Source: Fusibacter paucivorans
GTDB taxonomy: Bacteria > Bacillota > Clostridia > Peptostreptococcales > Acidaminobacteraceae
Length of the DNA stretch: 64,000 nucleotides
Assembly (NCBI RefSeq): GCF_018390735.1
Contig: NZ_JAHBCL010000014.1
Coordinates: 49,666 to 113,665 of the forward strand
Direction of reading: 5' to 3'
Shown piece after piece: positions 33,178 to 42,400 of this stretch (its first letter is position 1; the number at the start of each line of letters is the position of its first letter). Under the pieces are notes generated by a model that saw only the letters and a list, made by a program, of their open reading frames with translations, had not been told where the DNA came from and made no database searches. A program made the position numbers and the translations under genes.

Positions 33178-33459
33178 TCATATTTTTCTTTCACCTAATT
33201 TTTTGAGTTCTACATTTACTTCTGCGACTGTCTGCATTTTCGATATTGCGTGAATAATGACGGCATCCCTTATAAAGCGAGGATATAATTTTCCCTTATC
33301 AGACAAATTAAGCAGCCTTTGCGTTTCCTCTAGTGAAAATTGCTTTTCAATCGCCAATTTAATAAGCTCATCTCGCTCATCAACGAACAAGAACACACCT
33401 AAGTATTCACAAATATCGTTGCTTTTTTCTTTTCGTTTGCTATTTACTCGTTCATTCAT
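33178..33459 (-). CDS. Small protein, truncated paralogue of the HTH protein upstream of the kinase
   Basis: 93 residues, no signal or membrane segment. Its C-terminal half (L-E-E-T-Q-R-L-L-N-L-S, then R-D-A-V-I-I-H-A-I-S-K) closely matches the C-terminus of the helix-turn-helix protein encoded before the kinase (L-D-E-T-Q-Q-L-L-K-I-S, R-D-A-I-I-I-Y-A-I-S-N), but the helix-turn-helix part is missing. The two paralogues flank the kinase gene. The ribosome site is buried in a perfect hairpin. I infer a partner or regulator of the kinase; the function is not known. Confidence 0.7.
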   Translation of the reverse strand: MNERVNSKRKEKSNDICEYLGVFLFVDERDELIKLAIEKQFSLEETQRLLNLSDKGKLYPRFIRDAVIIHAISKMQTVAEVNVELKKLGERKI

Positions 33460-33465
33460 ATAAAA

Positions 33466-33497
33466 AACCTCCTTATAAATCCAATTATAAGGAGGTT
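33466..33497 (-). promoter_or_regulatory. Hairpin that is both terminator and Shine-Dalgarno sequester
   Basis: Minus strand: 13-bp perfect arms AACCTCCTTATAA/TTATAAGGAGGTT with loop TTGGAT, followed by a T6 run and then the ATG of the small protein three bases later. The 3' arm contains the AAGGAGG ribosome site. The same element can end kinase transcripts or block translation of the next gene. Confidence 0.75.
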
Positions 33498-33569
33498 GCA
33501 ACTCAAGTCGGTTAGCTCACTGCTAACAATTTAACAATCTGATAAAAAAATCATACCGCCTGCCGCTTG

Positions 33570-35231
33570 TTAGTCTTGACGAATTTCAATGCGATCATCA
33601 ATGGTATTGGGGTCAATCTTAGTATCTTTTATGACAATCGCAGTGATAGAATCCATTTGATTGATAAAAGAAATGTCTTTCACTGGGTTATTGCCGATAT
33701 TTAGTTCTTTCAGTTTTTCAAGCGCCTTTATAGCCTCGCAATTGGTAATATTATTGTATTGGAGATTAAGTGTTTCAAGGTTATAGAGCGGCAGTAGGAA
33801 TTCGAGTTCTTCGATATTGATATGTTTTGCAATCAGCATTTTTAAATGGATATTATCAGATAAAAACGACAGATCCCGACACAGTGTATCTGAAATATCC
33901 AGTTCACCAATTGTATCAAGCGCCGCGACGGTACTAAAATCCGACACGGGATTCCCGCCAATTTCGAGGGTATAAAGTGATTTCATATTCTGTAATGCCG
34001 AAATATCCGATATATTGTTATCGTTAAGGAATAAATGAACAAGCCGAAGATTTTCGATTGAGGATAAATCAGAAATATTTTGTTTGACGAGCTGTAACGT
34101 GTGTAGATTTTGCATATGACTAAAATCTTCAAGTGTCTCGATGGATCCCCTTTCAGCATAAACTTGTCCATTTACGCTATAACGGGTCACATAATTGCCA
34201 GGATTACTTTCCCATGTTAATTCATCATCGTCCTTGATGATTTGTTCACCCCATATGTTTATCGCCGTAATGCGATTTAAGTCTTCATAAGTGATTTCAT
34301 CAACCTCTTTGTCCAACTGATCGCTGACCGCTTCCGCAACAATTTCGGAATTAAAATGATAGATGTCTGCTGTCCCAAAGGGATTATAGAGTAGAATCCC
34401 TGCCACCAGCAATACCAATATTCCCGCAAAACCGGCAATATACTTTTTTCGCTGATTTTTTATCTTCTTCAGCAAACAAAGCATATCAATGATTTCATCA
34501 ACACTTTGAAAGCGTTGATCCGGATCGACTTCGATACACTTCAAGATGATTTTCTTTAAAGGCTTACCAACCGTCATCTGCGATTGATTGATCACTTCAT
34601 TCATCGTAATACCAAGCGAATAGATATCGGTTCTTTGATCGGTCTGTTTAAAACCATACTGCTCCGGCGCCGCATAGCCGTGAGTCCCTAAAAGCATCGT
34701 ATCTGATGACTTATTTTCGTTAAATTGTCTGGCACTGCCAAAGTCAATGAGTTTGACATCACCATTGTCATTGACCATGATGTTTTCAGGCTTGATATCT
34801 TTATGAATAATAGCAGGTATTTGAGCATGAATATAGCTTAAAACACGGCATGTCTTCAGAAAAAGATCAAGCAGTTTCTTTTCAGTGAAGTGCTCATCTT
34901 CACTAATATATGTATTCAATGTCTTTCCGTTAATAAATTCTTCAATAATAATTGTACGGTCATGATCTGTTTCAATATCAATGATCTTTGGAATACCGGG
35001 ATGATCTAATTTTGATAAAAATTCATATTCCTTTGCCTGATAGATCGAATGATATATTTTTAGAACATACTTCGTCTTTAAAACTTTATGAACAATCAGA
35101 TAGGTTGTGCTGTTATCCGTATGGGCGATACACTCGCTTAAATCATATTTACTTTTCATTTCGGACGGTATCCTTGCGTTTTCAATATCCTCGTCTAACT
35201 GACTTCTATAAAACGCTTTAAATCCCTTCAT
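33570..35231 (-). CDS. Membrane Ser/Thr protein kinase with extracellular leucine-rich repeats
   Basis: 553 residues. The cytoplasmic kinase domain (about 30-255) has Lys58 in Y-V-L-K-I-Y, H-K-D-I-K-P-E-N (Asp145), I-D-F-G-S-A-R (Asp163) and A-A-P-E-Q; the Gly-rich loop is degenerate (A-H-T-D-N-S-T-T). A single membrane helix lies at about 264-282. Outside are 80 residues of linker and six to eight internalin-like leucine-rich repeats (L-N-D-N-N-I-S-D-I-S-A-L). Classical bacterial kinases carry PASTA repeats here, so an LRR sensor is unusual. Flanked by two related small proteins and SLH genes, it may sense surface or envelope ligands. Confidence 0.88.
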   Translation of the reverse strand: MKGFKAFYRSQLDEDIENARIPSEMKSKYDLSECIAHTDNSTTYLIVHKVLKTKYVLKIYHSIYQAKEYEFLSKLDHPGIPKIIDIETDHDRTIIIEEFINGKTLNTYISEDEHFTEKKLLDLFLKTCRVLSYIHAQIPAIIHKDIKPENIMVNDNGDVKLIDFGSARQFNENKSSDTMLLGTHGYAAPEQYGFKQTDQRTDIYSLGITMNEVINQSQMTVGKPLKKIILKCIEVDPDQRFQSVDEIIDMLCLLKKIKNQRKKYIAGFAGILVLLVAGILLYNPFGTADIYHFNSEIVAEAVSDQLDKEVDEITYEDLNRITAINIWGEQIIKDDDELTWESNPGNYVTRYSVNGQVYAERGSIETLEDFSHMQNLHTLQLVKQNISDLSSIENLRLVHLFLNDNNISDISALQNMKSLYTLEIGGNPVSDFSTVAALDTIGELDISDTLCRDLSFLSDNIHLKMLIAKHINIEELEFLLPLYNLETLNLQYNNITNCEAIKALEKLKELNIGNNPVKDISFINQMDSITAIVIKDTKIDPNTIDDRIEIRQD

Positions 35232-35240
35232 GTTTATCCC

Positions 35241-35672
35241 CTATGTACATATTATTTCTGCGTCTTCTTCTTCCAGCAAGATTTCAGCTTCAACAAGACT
35301 CATCTTATTGCTGATTGCATAAATAATAATCGCATCGCGCTTCAGTTTACTATAAAGCTCCTTCATTCTAGAAATTTTCAGCAATTGCTGTGTTTCATCA
35401 AGATCAAGGCCGAGTCCAAATGCCAACTGAATAACCTTATTTCTTGAAGGCTTTCGCTTGCCGCTTAATAAATGATAAAAATAGACTCTATTAAGACTGC
35501 TTTTTTCAATAACATCCTTATTGTCAAGATCCTTTTCAACAATAATGTCCATCAGTATCGTATGAAACGGCTTATGAATAAACTCTTTATCATTATCTGA
35601 AATATAACCCTTGATGTCAGTTGTTTGAATGATTGCATTGGTCAGTTCACCTGTACTTTTGGCTTTTTTCAT
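35241..35672 (-). CDS. Helix-turn-helix protein paired with the kinase
   Basis: 143 residues. The middle (I-E-K-S-S-L-N-R-V-Y-F-Y-H-L-L-S-G-K-R-K-P-S) resembles an XRE-type helix-turn-helix with its typical S-G-x-R-x-P-S turn. The C-terminal part is shared with the 93-residue protein on the other side of the kinase. It ends nine bases before the kinase start, so the two are co-transcribed. It may be a kinase substrate that links signalling to transcription; this is inference. An adjacent GTG at 35675 is an alternative start. Confidence 0.75.
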   Translation of the reverse strand: MKKAKSTGELTNAIIQTTDIKGYISDNDKEFIHKPFHTILMDIIVEKDLDNKDVIEKSSLNRVYFYHLLSGKRKPSRNKVIQLAFGLGLDLDETQQLLKISRMKELYSKLKRDAIIIYAISNKMSLVEAEILLEEEDAEIICT

Positions 35673-35874
35673 CACGCACCCTTCCTCGAATCGCGTTTAG
35701 TCAGAATATTCACTTATCATTATATAGTTATTTCAGTATGACAGCAATACCTTTAGCCACTGGCAACGGATAGCATTAAACGTGCATTTTATGATTTTGC
35801 CGCCACATTCTACTGATCAAGCATTATTTAATGTGTTCCATTACTATTCAACTTGAAGCAACTACGCTAAATGA

Positions 35875-35907
35875 GGGGAGTGTGCCTGAATTTCAAGCAC
35901 TCTCCCC
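35875..35907. terminator. GC-rich hairpin after the tail-collar operon
   Basis: Arms GGGGAGTGTGC/GCACTCTCCCC (one mismatch) with an 11-base loop, about 30 bases past the last collar stop codon. The plus-strand side carries a T-rich tail; the minus side does not, so it may act as an mRNA 3' stabiliser rather than a strict terminator. Confidence 0.4.
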
Positions 35908-35939
35908 CCATCATACTTTTATTCTTAGTCTGTCAGCAC

Positions 35940-37019
35940 TTAATCCCGAGGTGGATATGTCCCTTCATACGCAATACAGTACTCAAGGGAAAAACTCGGC
36001 ATGACATTATCATGTGCGCTCGATTCACCTGCAGCATCGATTGCAGCTTCCCCCATTTCAGCATAATTATCATACTCATCATAATATGATTTAAACACTC
36101 TCGATCCATTATAATCCGCTTTTGCTAACATGTAATTTGAATCGCAAAGATTTTCGTTTGCATCTTCAGGAATTACCCTCAAGCTGTGTGTATGTTTTGG
36201 CATTTCTGAGGTGTTGATCCTTACTTTTTCAGTTCCGCCTGTTAAACCAATCTTAAAGTCATCATTTCGGTGTATCACGATACGCTCTGTAATATTAGGA
36301 ACGTTAAATTCTACATGCTCTTTTCCGCCAAACTGAACATCAATAACGCCATATAACGACGAATATTTGTTAATCCCAAATGATTTTCCGTTACATCTCA
36401 GCCACCCTTTCGGAACGTGATAGTACGAAAAAACACGAACTTCGCCTATAAATTGATCCATCAACACTGCATCGCTGCCTGCATCGCTTTCCGTTGAGGT
36501 TTCTTCATTTACACAAATAATATAACCAATACTCGTAAATGGCTGTAGATTCGTGTGCGGTCTGCCGTCCCCCATTCTTGATATTGTCAGTGGTGACATT
36601 TCCACACGCTTCTCCGATGACTTCGCATCCAAATAGAGATTAATATCTGAGTCTGCAATCAGATGATTAAAGGGCATTTCTTCGGTTGCCTTTCGTGAAC
36701 TCACATAAAATTTATGCGTATGCTTTGGCAGGTGCTGTGGGCTTAATCGTACACTGGTCTCTCCCTTTTTTTCACCTAACTGATACGTGGATAGTCCTGT
36801 CCCCGTCCCCTTGTGAACAGGCACTCTGCCTCTCAGATCCGGAAGCGCAAAGGTTGTATCGCTAATACTGCCATAAGTGGTACCAATTAGATCGTACAAG
36901 GCTTCGTGTTTCTTTTTTGATAACATCTGTCCATCACAAAATTCCCAATTCTTAGGTGCATACGTTCCAGCAAAAATTTTAATTTCGCCTACACGACTAT
37001 TTTGATTACTTTTAGACAT
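35940..37019 (-). CDS. Double tail-collar (microcystin-dependent-protein-like) protein, pair B
   Basis: 359 residues made of two tandem phage-tail-collar units of about 180 residues. Each begins with G-E-I/V-K/R-x-F, P-K-N-W-E-F-C-D-G-Q or P-K-G-W-L-R-C-N-G-K, then Y-G-S/F-G-G and P-D-L-R-G-R-V or P-N-I-T-E-R-I, and has L-P-K-H-T-H or M-P-K-H-T-H and an N-L-Q-P-F-T-S-I-G-Y-I-I end. The start with GGAGG five bases upstream overlaps the preceding gene by 8 bp. No signal peptide. In phages these domains form fibre tips; outside phages their role is unclear. No other phage genes are nearby. Confidence 0.82.
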   Translation of the reverse strand: MSKSNQNSRVGEIKIFAGTYAPKNWEFCDGQMLSKKKHEALYDLIGTTYGSISDTTFALPDLRGRVPVHKGTGTGLSTYQLGEKKGETSVRLSPQHLPKHTHKFYVSSRKATEEMPFNHLIADSDINLYLDAKSSEKRVEMSPLTISRMGDGRPHTNLQPFTSIGYIICVNEETSTESDAGSDAVLMDQFIGEVRVFSYYHVPKGWLRCNGKSFGINKYSSLYGVIDVQFGGKEHVEFNVPNITERIVIHRNDDFKIGLTGGTEKVRINTSEMPKHTHSLRVIPEDANENLCDSNYMLAKADYNGSRVFKSYYDEYDNYAEMGEAAIDAAGESSAHDNVMPSFSLEYCIAYEGTYPPRD

Positions 37020-37557
37020 TGGTGCCTCCTTCATCATTGTTATCCGGCTCCCATTCCGGGTATGTTCCTTCATAGGCAATACAGAAATTCAAAGCTAAAC
37101 ACGGCTGGATATTGTTATGGGCTTGATTGCTGCCGATGTTGCCAATCGTATCGGCGTTTATACTTCGTCTTTCTACATTACTCCCATACATCAATATAGA
37201 TGCTTTATTATTTCTAGCAATCCCAAAATAATTTTTTTCAGGTATCCCATTATTGGCATCCTCATTGCACGCCATAAGTCTATGCGTGTGTTTCGGCATG
37301 TTCGCTATGGAGAGCTTAACCGTTTCCTGCCCCCAAGAAGTGCCCATCCAGCGATCTAAACTGGCGCCATTAACCGCCCGTCCCCTCAAATCCGGCAATC
37401 GAAAGGTGTTCATGCCATCACCGCCATATGTTATACCAATGAATCTAAATAGTGTCATATAATCACTAATTAGAAGTGTTTGTCCATCGCAGCTTAACCA
37501 GCCATCAGGCACTTTGCCATAACTAAATATTTTTATTTCACCAATGTATTGGCCCAT
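37012..37557 (-). CDS. Single tail-collar protein, pair B
   Basis: 181 residues, one collar unit: I-G-E-I-K-I-F, P-D-G-W-L-S-C-D-G-Q, I-T-Y-G-G-D-G, F-R-L-P-D-L-R-G-R-A, M-P-K-H-T-H-R-L-M, and the closing N-I-Q-P-C-L-A-L-N-F-C-I-A-Y-E-G. GGAGG lies nine bases before the ATG. It is translationally coupled to the double-collar gene. The matching truncated pair at the end of the window is a recent duplicate of this one. Confidence 0.82.
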   Translation of the reverse strand: MGQYIGEIKIFSYGKVPDGWLSCDGQTLLISDYMTLFRFIGITYGGDGMNTFRLPDLRGRAVNGASLDRWMGTSWGQETVKLSIANMPKHTHRLMACNEDANNGIPEKNYFGIARNNKASILMYGSNVERRSINADTIGNIGSNQAHNNIQPCLALNFCIAYEGTYPEWEPDNNDEGGTNV

Positions 37558-37628
37558 TTTTTATATCCTCCTTGTTAAAAATAGCTTTGTTATTCAAATA
37601 TGTTATCCGAACGCATTATACGCGGCAT

Positions 37629-38708
37629 TTATTTATTATGATGCTTCGCATACTTGCCTTTATACGCAATGCAATACTGAAGTGACAAGCACGGCATGAC
37701 ATTATCATGTGCGACAGACTCACCCGTAACAGTGATTGACTGATCACTCATTTCGACATAATTGGTTTTGGTATCACAAAAGGCCACCAAAGCTCTGCTC
37801 CCAGGTTTATTCGCTGTTGCGATCATCCTTGTAAAACTACTCCTTGTTTCATTTGCCATGTCATCAATAACCATCAAACCATGGGTATGCTTTGGCATTT
37901 CAGAGATGCCAATCTGAACCTTTTCACTGCCGCCCATCTTGCCCAGTGCGAAATCGGGATTGTTGTGTATCGGGATACGTTTATTGAGATTAGGCAATCC
38001 AAAATTATGAGCTGGCGCAACGCCCCCAAAAGTTTGTCCCAAAATGGAGGACAACTGAAAATAATCATACTCATTCAAAATCTTGCCATCACAGGCCAAC
38101 CAGCCCTCTGGTACAAAACCAAATGGAAAAGCCCTAACTTCCCCGATAAATTGGCTCATGGGCATATCATCTTCAACACCTTCACTGTCAACGGTATCTT
38201 CTTTGACGCAGATAATGAAATTCAGGCTCGTATATGGCTGCATATTATCATGATATTGATCACCACCTGTTGCTATAACCGTATCTGCCGCCATGGCCAA
38301 AACTTTTTCCGATGGATCAAATTCTTTAAAGAGATTAAATGGCGGTTCTGAAATCGTATTGCCTTCTGGCACTGTAACCTCCGACTCCTCACTGCTTATC
38401 ATTAACATATGGGTATGTTCTGGGAGCTGTGCTTCTGTCAGTTGAACTGCCAATGCACCTTTTTTATCACCCAGTTTAAATACCGTGCTTTCTTTACTGG
38501 TTCCCATGTGAATGGGGACTCTCCCACGCAAATCCGGCAATGCAAAAGTTTTCGTCCCATCCCCGCCATAAGTTGTCCCGATTAAGTCATATAGTGCTTG
38601 ATAATCTGAGATTGATAATGTCTGCCCATTACAGCATTCCCAGTTTTCAGGTACATGTACATTGGCATATAGCCTAATCTCTCCTACATAACCATTAAGC
38701 ACTGACAT
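37629..38708 (-). CDS. Double tail-collar protein, pair A
   Basis: 359 residues, the same length and two-unit plan as the pair B protein but more diverged: G-E-I-R-L-Y-A, P-E-N-W-E-C-C-N-G-Q, T-Y-G-G-D-G-T-K-T-F-A-L-P-D-L-R-G-R, then G-E-V-R-A-F-P-F, P-E-G-W-L-A-C-D-G-K, L-P-N-L-N-K-R and M-P-K-H-T-H-G-L. The start chosen has GGAGG five bases upstream and overlaps the pair A single-collar gene by 14 bases. The function outside a phage is not known; possibly exported filament tips or carbohydrate-binding proteins. Confidence 0.82.
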   Translation of the reverse strand: MSVLNGYVGEIRLYANVHVPENWECCNGQTLSISDYQALYDLIGTTYGGDGTKTFALPDLRGRVPIHMGTSKESTVFKLGDKKGALAVQLTEAQLPEHTHMLMISSEESEVTVPEGNTISEPPFNLFKEFDPSEKVLAMAADTVIATGGDQYHDNMQPYTSLNFIICVKEDTVDSEGVEDDMPMSQFIGEVRAFPFGFVPEGWLACDGKILNEYDYFQLSSILGQTFGGVAPAHNFGLPNLNKRIPIHNNPDFALGKMGGSEKVQIGISEMPKHTHGLMVIDDMANETRSSFTRMIATANKPGSRALVAFCDTKTNYVEMSDQSITVTGESVAHDNVMPCLSLQYCIAYKGKYAKHHNK

Positions 38709-39249
38709 CGTCGCCTCCTTCATTCTTAACAATTGATGCACGTTTTGGCACATCACCTGTCGTCGCAATGCAAATATTTAACGCTAAATACGGCTGCATA
38801 TTATCATGTGCCTGACCGCTTCCCACAACCTCAATCGATTCGGGGCTCAGTTTAACATCCATAGTGGTGTTATGATACATATTAATCTCTGACTGCAGTT
38901 CATTAACGATTCCAAAATAACAGCCTATTGGCTTGTTTTTATTGCCTTTTGCATTACACCCCCACAGCTCATGGCTGTGTTTCGGCAGATTCGTCACGTC
39001 AAGTGCAATACGCTCACTCCCACGCGACGCCCCTCGTGGATGGCCTGATCCAACCCCTTCAATCGCTCTTCCCATGAGATTTGGGACCGCGAAAGTCGTC
39101 GTACCATTGCCGCCATAAGTTGTCCCTAGCAAGCCATACAAATCTTGGTAGTCTTTAATGTTTAGAATCTGTCCATTGCAACTTAGCCAGCCATCAGGTG
39201 CTGTGCCAAAACCAAACATCCGAATTTCGCCTAAATAATATTGATGCAT
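38695..39249 (-). CDS. Single tail-collar protein, pair A (first gene of operon)
   Basis: 184 residues, one collar unit: L-G-E-I-R-M-F-G, P-D-G-W-L-S-C-N-G-Q, T-Y-G-G-N-G-T-T-T-F-A-V-P-N-L-M-G-R, L-P-K-H-S-H-E-L-W-G-C and N-M-Q-P-Y-L-A-L-N-I-C-I-A. It lies 245 bases from the divergent giant SLH gene, suggesting shared control of surface components. GGAGG lies ten bases before the ATG. Confidence 0.82.
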   Translation of the reverse strand: MHQYYLGEIRMFGFGTAPDGWLSCNGQILNIKDYQDLYGLLGTTYGGNGTTTFAVPNLMGRAIEGVGSGHPRGASRGSERIALDVTNLPKHSHELWGCNAKGNKNKPIGCYFGIVNELQSEINMYHNTTMDVKLSPESIEVVGSGQAHDNMQPYLALNICIATTGDVPKRASIVKNEGGDDVSA

Positions 39250-39320
39250 AACATTATTTCCTCCTTCCTACGATTGCCATTGCCTATTACTTCAAACATA
39301 TAGAAAACCGCTGCAAAAAA

Positions 39321-39370
39321 CATGTGCCAAAAGTACTATATCGCATACATGATGTGACTTTCGGCACATG
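39321..39370. terminator. Long inverted repeat between the divergent collar operon and giant gene
   Basis: 14-bp arms CATGTGCCAAAAGT/ACTTTCGGCACATG (one mismatch), 22-base loop. Minus strand side is followed by TTTTTTGC, plus side by CTTTTAAAAA. No minus-strand gene lies upstream, so on the minus strand it would act in the leader of the collar operon. Confidence 0.45.
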
Positions 39371-39390
39371 CTTTTAAAAATAAAACTTTT

Positions 39391-39396
39391 TATAAT
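39391..39396 (+). promoter_or_regulatory. Candidate -10 element of the giant SLH gene
   Basis: A perfect TATAAT about 100 bases before the ATG, but no good -35 at the right distance. The surrounding AT-rich stretch also holds a minus-strand TATAAT. Confidence 0.3.
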
Positions 39397-39494
39397 AGAG
39401 GTAACAATTATAAAATAATGGCACACTATGCCTAAATGAGGAAATGGCATCATTCAAATTTCCTTAAATATCATTATTCAAAGGAGTAAATCAA

Positions 39495-42400
39495 ATGGCG
39501 AGAGTAATACATATGATTCGAAGGCGACAATCATTTTTAATCAAAATGATCCTTTTCATCATCACGGCGACACTCATAACGGCACCTGCCCATATTTCAG
39601 TTGCCGCCACAGACATTGAGGGGCACTGGGCGGAACAGTCTATAAACAAGTGGCTGGATGAAGGTATTGTTTCCGGTTACGCAGACGGCTCATTTCAACC
39701 GGATGCCCCAATGACTAAAGCTGAATTTATTACCGTTCTCAACCACATTTATGGTTTCTATGAGGCAACAGCAGAAAACTACAGCGATGTCGATGAAAAT
39801 GACTGGTTTTATGCACAGACAGCGATTGCCAAGAACAGCCCTTATATGGCTTGGTGCATAGAAAATACTTTGGGCCCAAATGAAAAGATCACAAGGCAAG
39901 AAGTCAGCGCAATGCTCGCTTCTATCCAAGTCTTAAAGGCTTCCGATGATTTTGGCTATCTCAGCCAATTCACCGATCATCAAATGATACCGGAATGGAG
40001 CAAACCTTATTTAGACGCTTGCGTTGCCAACGGCTATCTCTCAGGCTACCCTGACAAATGCCTGCATCCAACAGACTTTATCACGCGTGCAGAAGTCATG
40101 ACTGTTCTGGATAAAACCACGGGACATCTGATTCATCAAAATGGAACCTATTGTGCCGATCATGGCGTTAAAACTTATGACGGCAACCTCACCATTAATA
40201 CTGAAAGCGCCTCGCTTGAAAACATGCTGATAAAGGGAAATCTCATTTTGGCAGCTGGAATCGGACAAGGCGATGTGAATCTTAATAATATCACCGTTGA
40301 AGGCAAGACCATTATCAACGGTGGGGGCGATCATTCCATTACATTTACCAACAGCCATCTTGGCGAATTACTCGTTTATAAACAGGATGGCCGCATTCAT
40401 GTCGTTTCCGCCGGCAGTACCGTTGGCAACACCATTTTGATGTCAAGCGCATCCCTTTTATCTGGCAGTGACTCGCAATTGGGCCCAGTCCAAATTATTG
40501 GGCAAGCACGTACGGTTACACTAGAAGGGAACTACGATCAGGTTTCTCTCGAAGCACCTGTAGATGTTAAGCTCTCTGAGGGAACTGTAATCGAAGCACT
40601 CGCTGTTTCATCCGGCGGAGATAATAGTCATATTGACGTAGGAACCCAAAGCAGTATTGGTGAAGTTACATTTGATGCACCTGCAAATATTATCGGGGAA
40701 GGCTCTATCGAAAACGCCGTGGTTAATGTCAATGGTGTTACAATTGAACAAAAAGTTGATAAACTAACCGTCGCCGATCATGTAAACGATTTTGCATCTA
40801 ATACGGCTTCAACGAGTCGCTCAGAAAGAAACACTTCAAATGACAATAATTCAAGTGATACAACGGCACCTAGCGGTTATCAAGTATTTATAGATCAATC
40901 TGTTATCAATAGCAGCAACGCGAGTACACTGTCATTTCATTTTGAGCAAGCTGAAATCAATGCCGGCTATACTTATACATTATCAAATACGCTTGATGAA
41001 ACTGTCATTTCAGGCAGCGGCACCATAACAAGTGCTGATCAGCAAGTCGCTGCTGTCGATATCAGCTCACTTTCTGACGGAACCATTTCACTAAGTGTAC
41101 AACTAACTGATGCAAGCGGAAACGCGGGAAATGCTTCTACGGATACCGTGATCAAAGACGTTGCAGCACCGACAGGTTATACCGCAGCTTTTGATCTTGT
41201 CAGCATCAATGACAACGCCAAGGATGACATCAGCTTTACCTTAAACAGTGCTGAAGTTGGCGCAACATGCGCCTATACCATCGACAGCGATGGCGGCGGC
41301 ACGGCGATTACCGGCAATCTGCCTGTCACTGATGCCAATCAGCAGATCAGCGGCATTGATGTCAGTACACTTTCAGATGGGACTTTAACGCTTTCAGTTA
41401 TCCTGACTGATCCCGCCCTCAATACTGGGACTGCGACAACAGACACGGCGAAAAAAGATACCGTTCCACCAAGTGGTTACAGTATCGTCATTGGCGAAGC
41501 ATACATGAATAACGCCAATCAAAACGCATTAGCCTTCACTTTTAGCGGTGCAGAGATTGGCGCACAATATGAGTACACCCTCGTCAGCGATGGTGGTACG
41601 GGAACGATCACTGATACGGGTACCCTTACAAGCAGTGACCAGCAAGTTTCCGGTATTGATACCAGCACGCTTTCTGACGGCCAGTTGACACTTTCCGTTA
41701 AACTCACCGATCCATTCGGCAACGTCGGCAGTGATGTCAATGATACCGTCCTAAAAGATGTTGCAGCGCCGGCTGGTTATACCGCAGCTTTCGATCTTAC
41801 CGTCATTAACAACAATACCAAAGATGACATCAGCTTTACCCTAAACAGTGCGGAAGTCGGCGCAACATGCGCCTACACCATCGGCAGCGATGGCGGCGGC
41901 ACGGCAATCACCGGTAATCTGCCTGTCACTGACGCCAATCAGCAGATCAGCGGCATTGATGTCAGTTCACTGCCGGACGGCACGTTGACCCTTTCTGTCA
42001 TCCTGACTGATCCTGCTCTCAATGCTGGGGCAACGGCAACGGATACAGTATCGAAAGATACCGTCGCACCAAATGGTTACAGCATTGCGATTGATCAGAC
42101 ACAGATCAATTCGAGTAACAAAACGGCTCTAGCTTTCACCTTTAGCAGTGCTGAAATCGGCACGCAGTTTGACTATGCCATCATCAGTGACGGCGGCATA
42201 GAAACGGTTACAGATTCCGGTACGATTACGAGCACCGATCAGCAAATCACACCAATTGATCTCAGTTCGCTTTCTGACGGAACGTTAACCCTTTCCGTCA
42301 CACTGACCGATAGCGCCTCAAATACGGGAAGCACCTCAACGGATACGGTTATCAAAGATACGATAGCGCCTATCGGTTACAGTGTTGTGATTGGCGAAGC

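Noticed and set aside
35940..39249. Tail-collar genes considered as a prophage
   Set aside because: No integrase, capsid, portal, terminase, tape-measure or lysis genes within 20 kb on either side.
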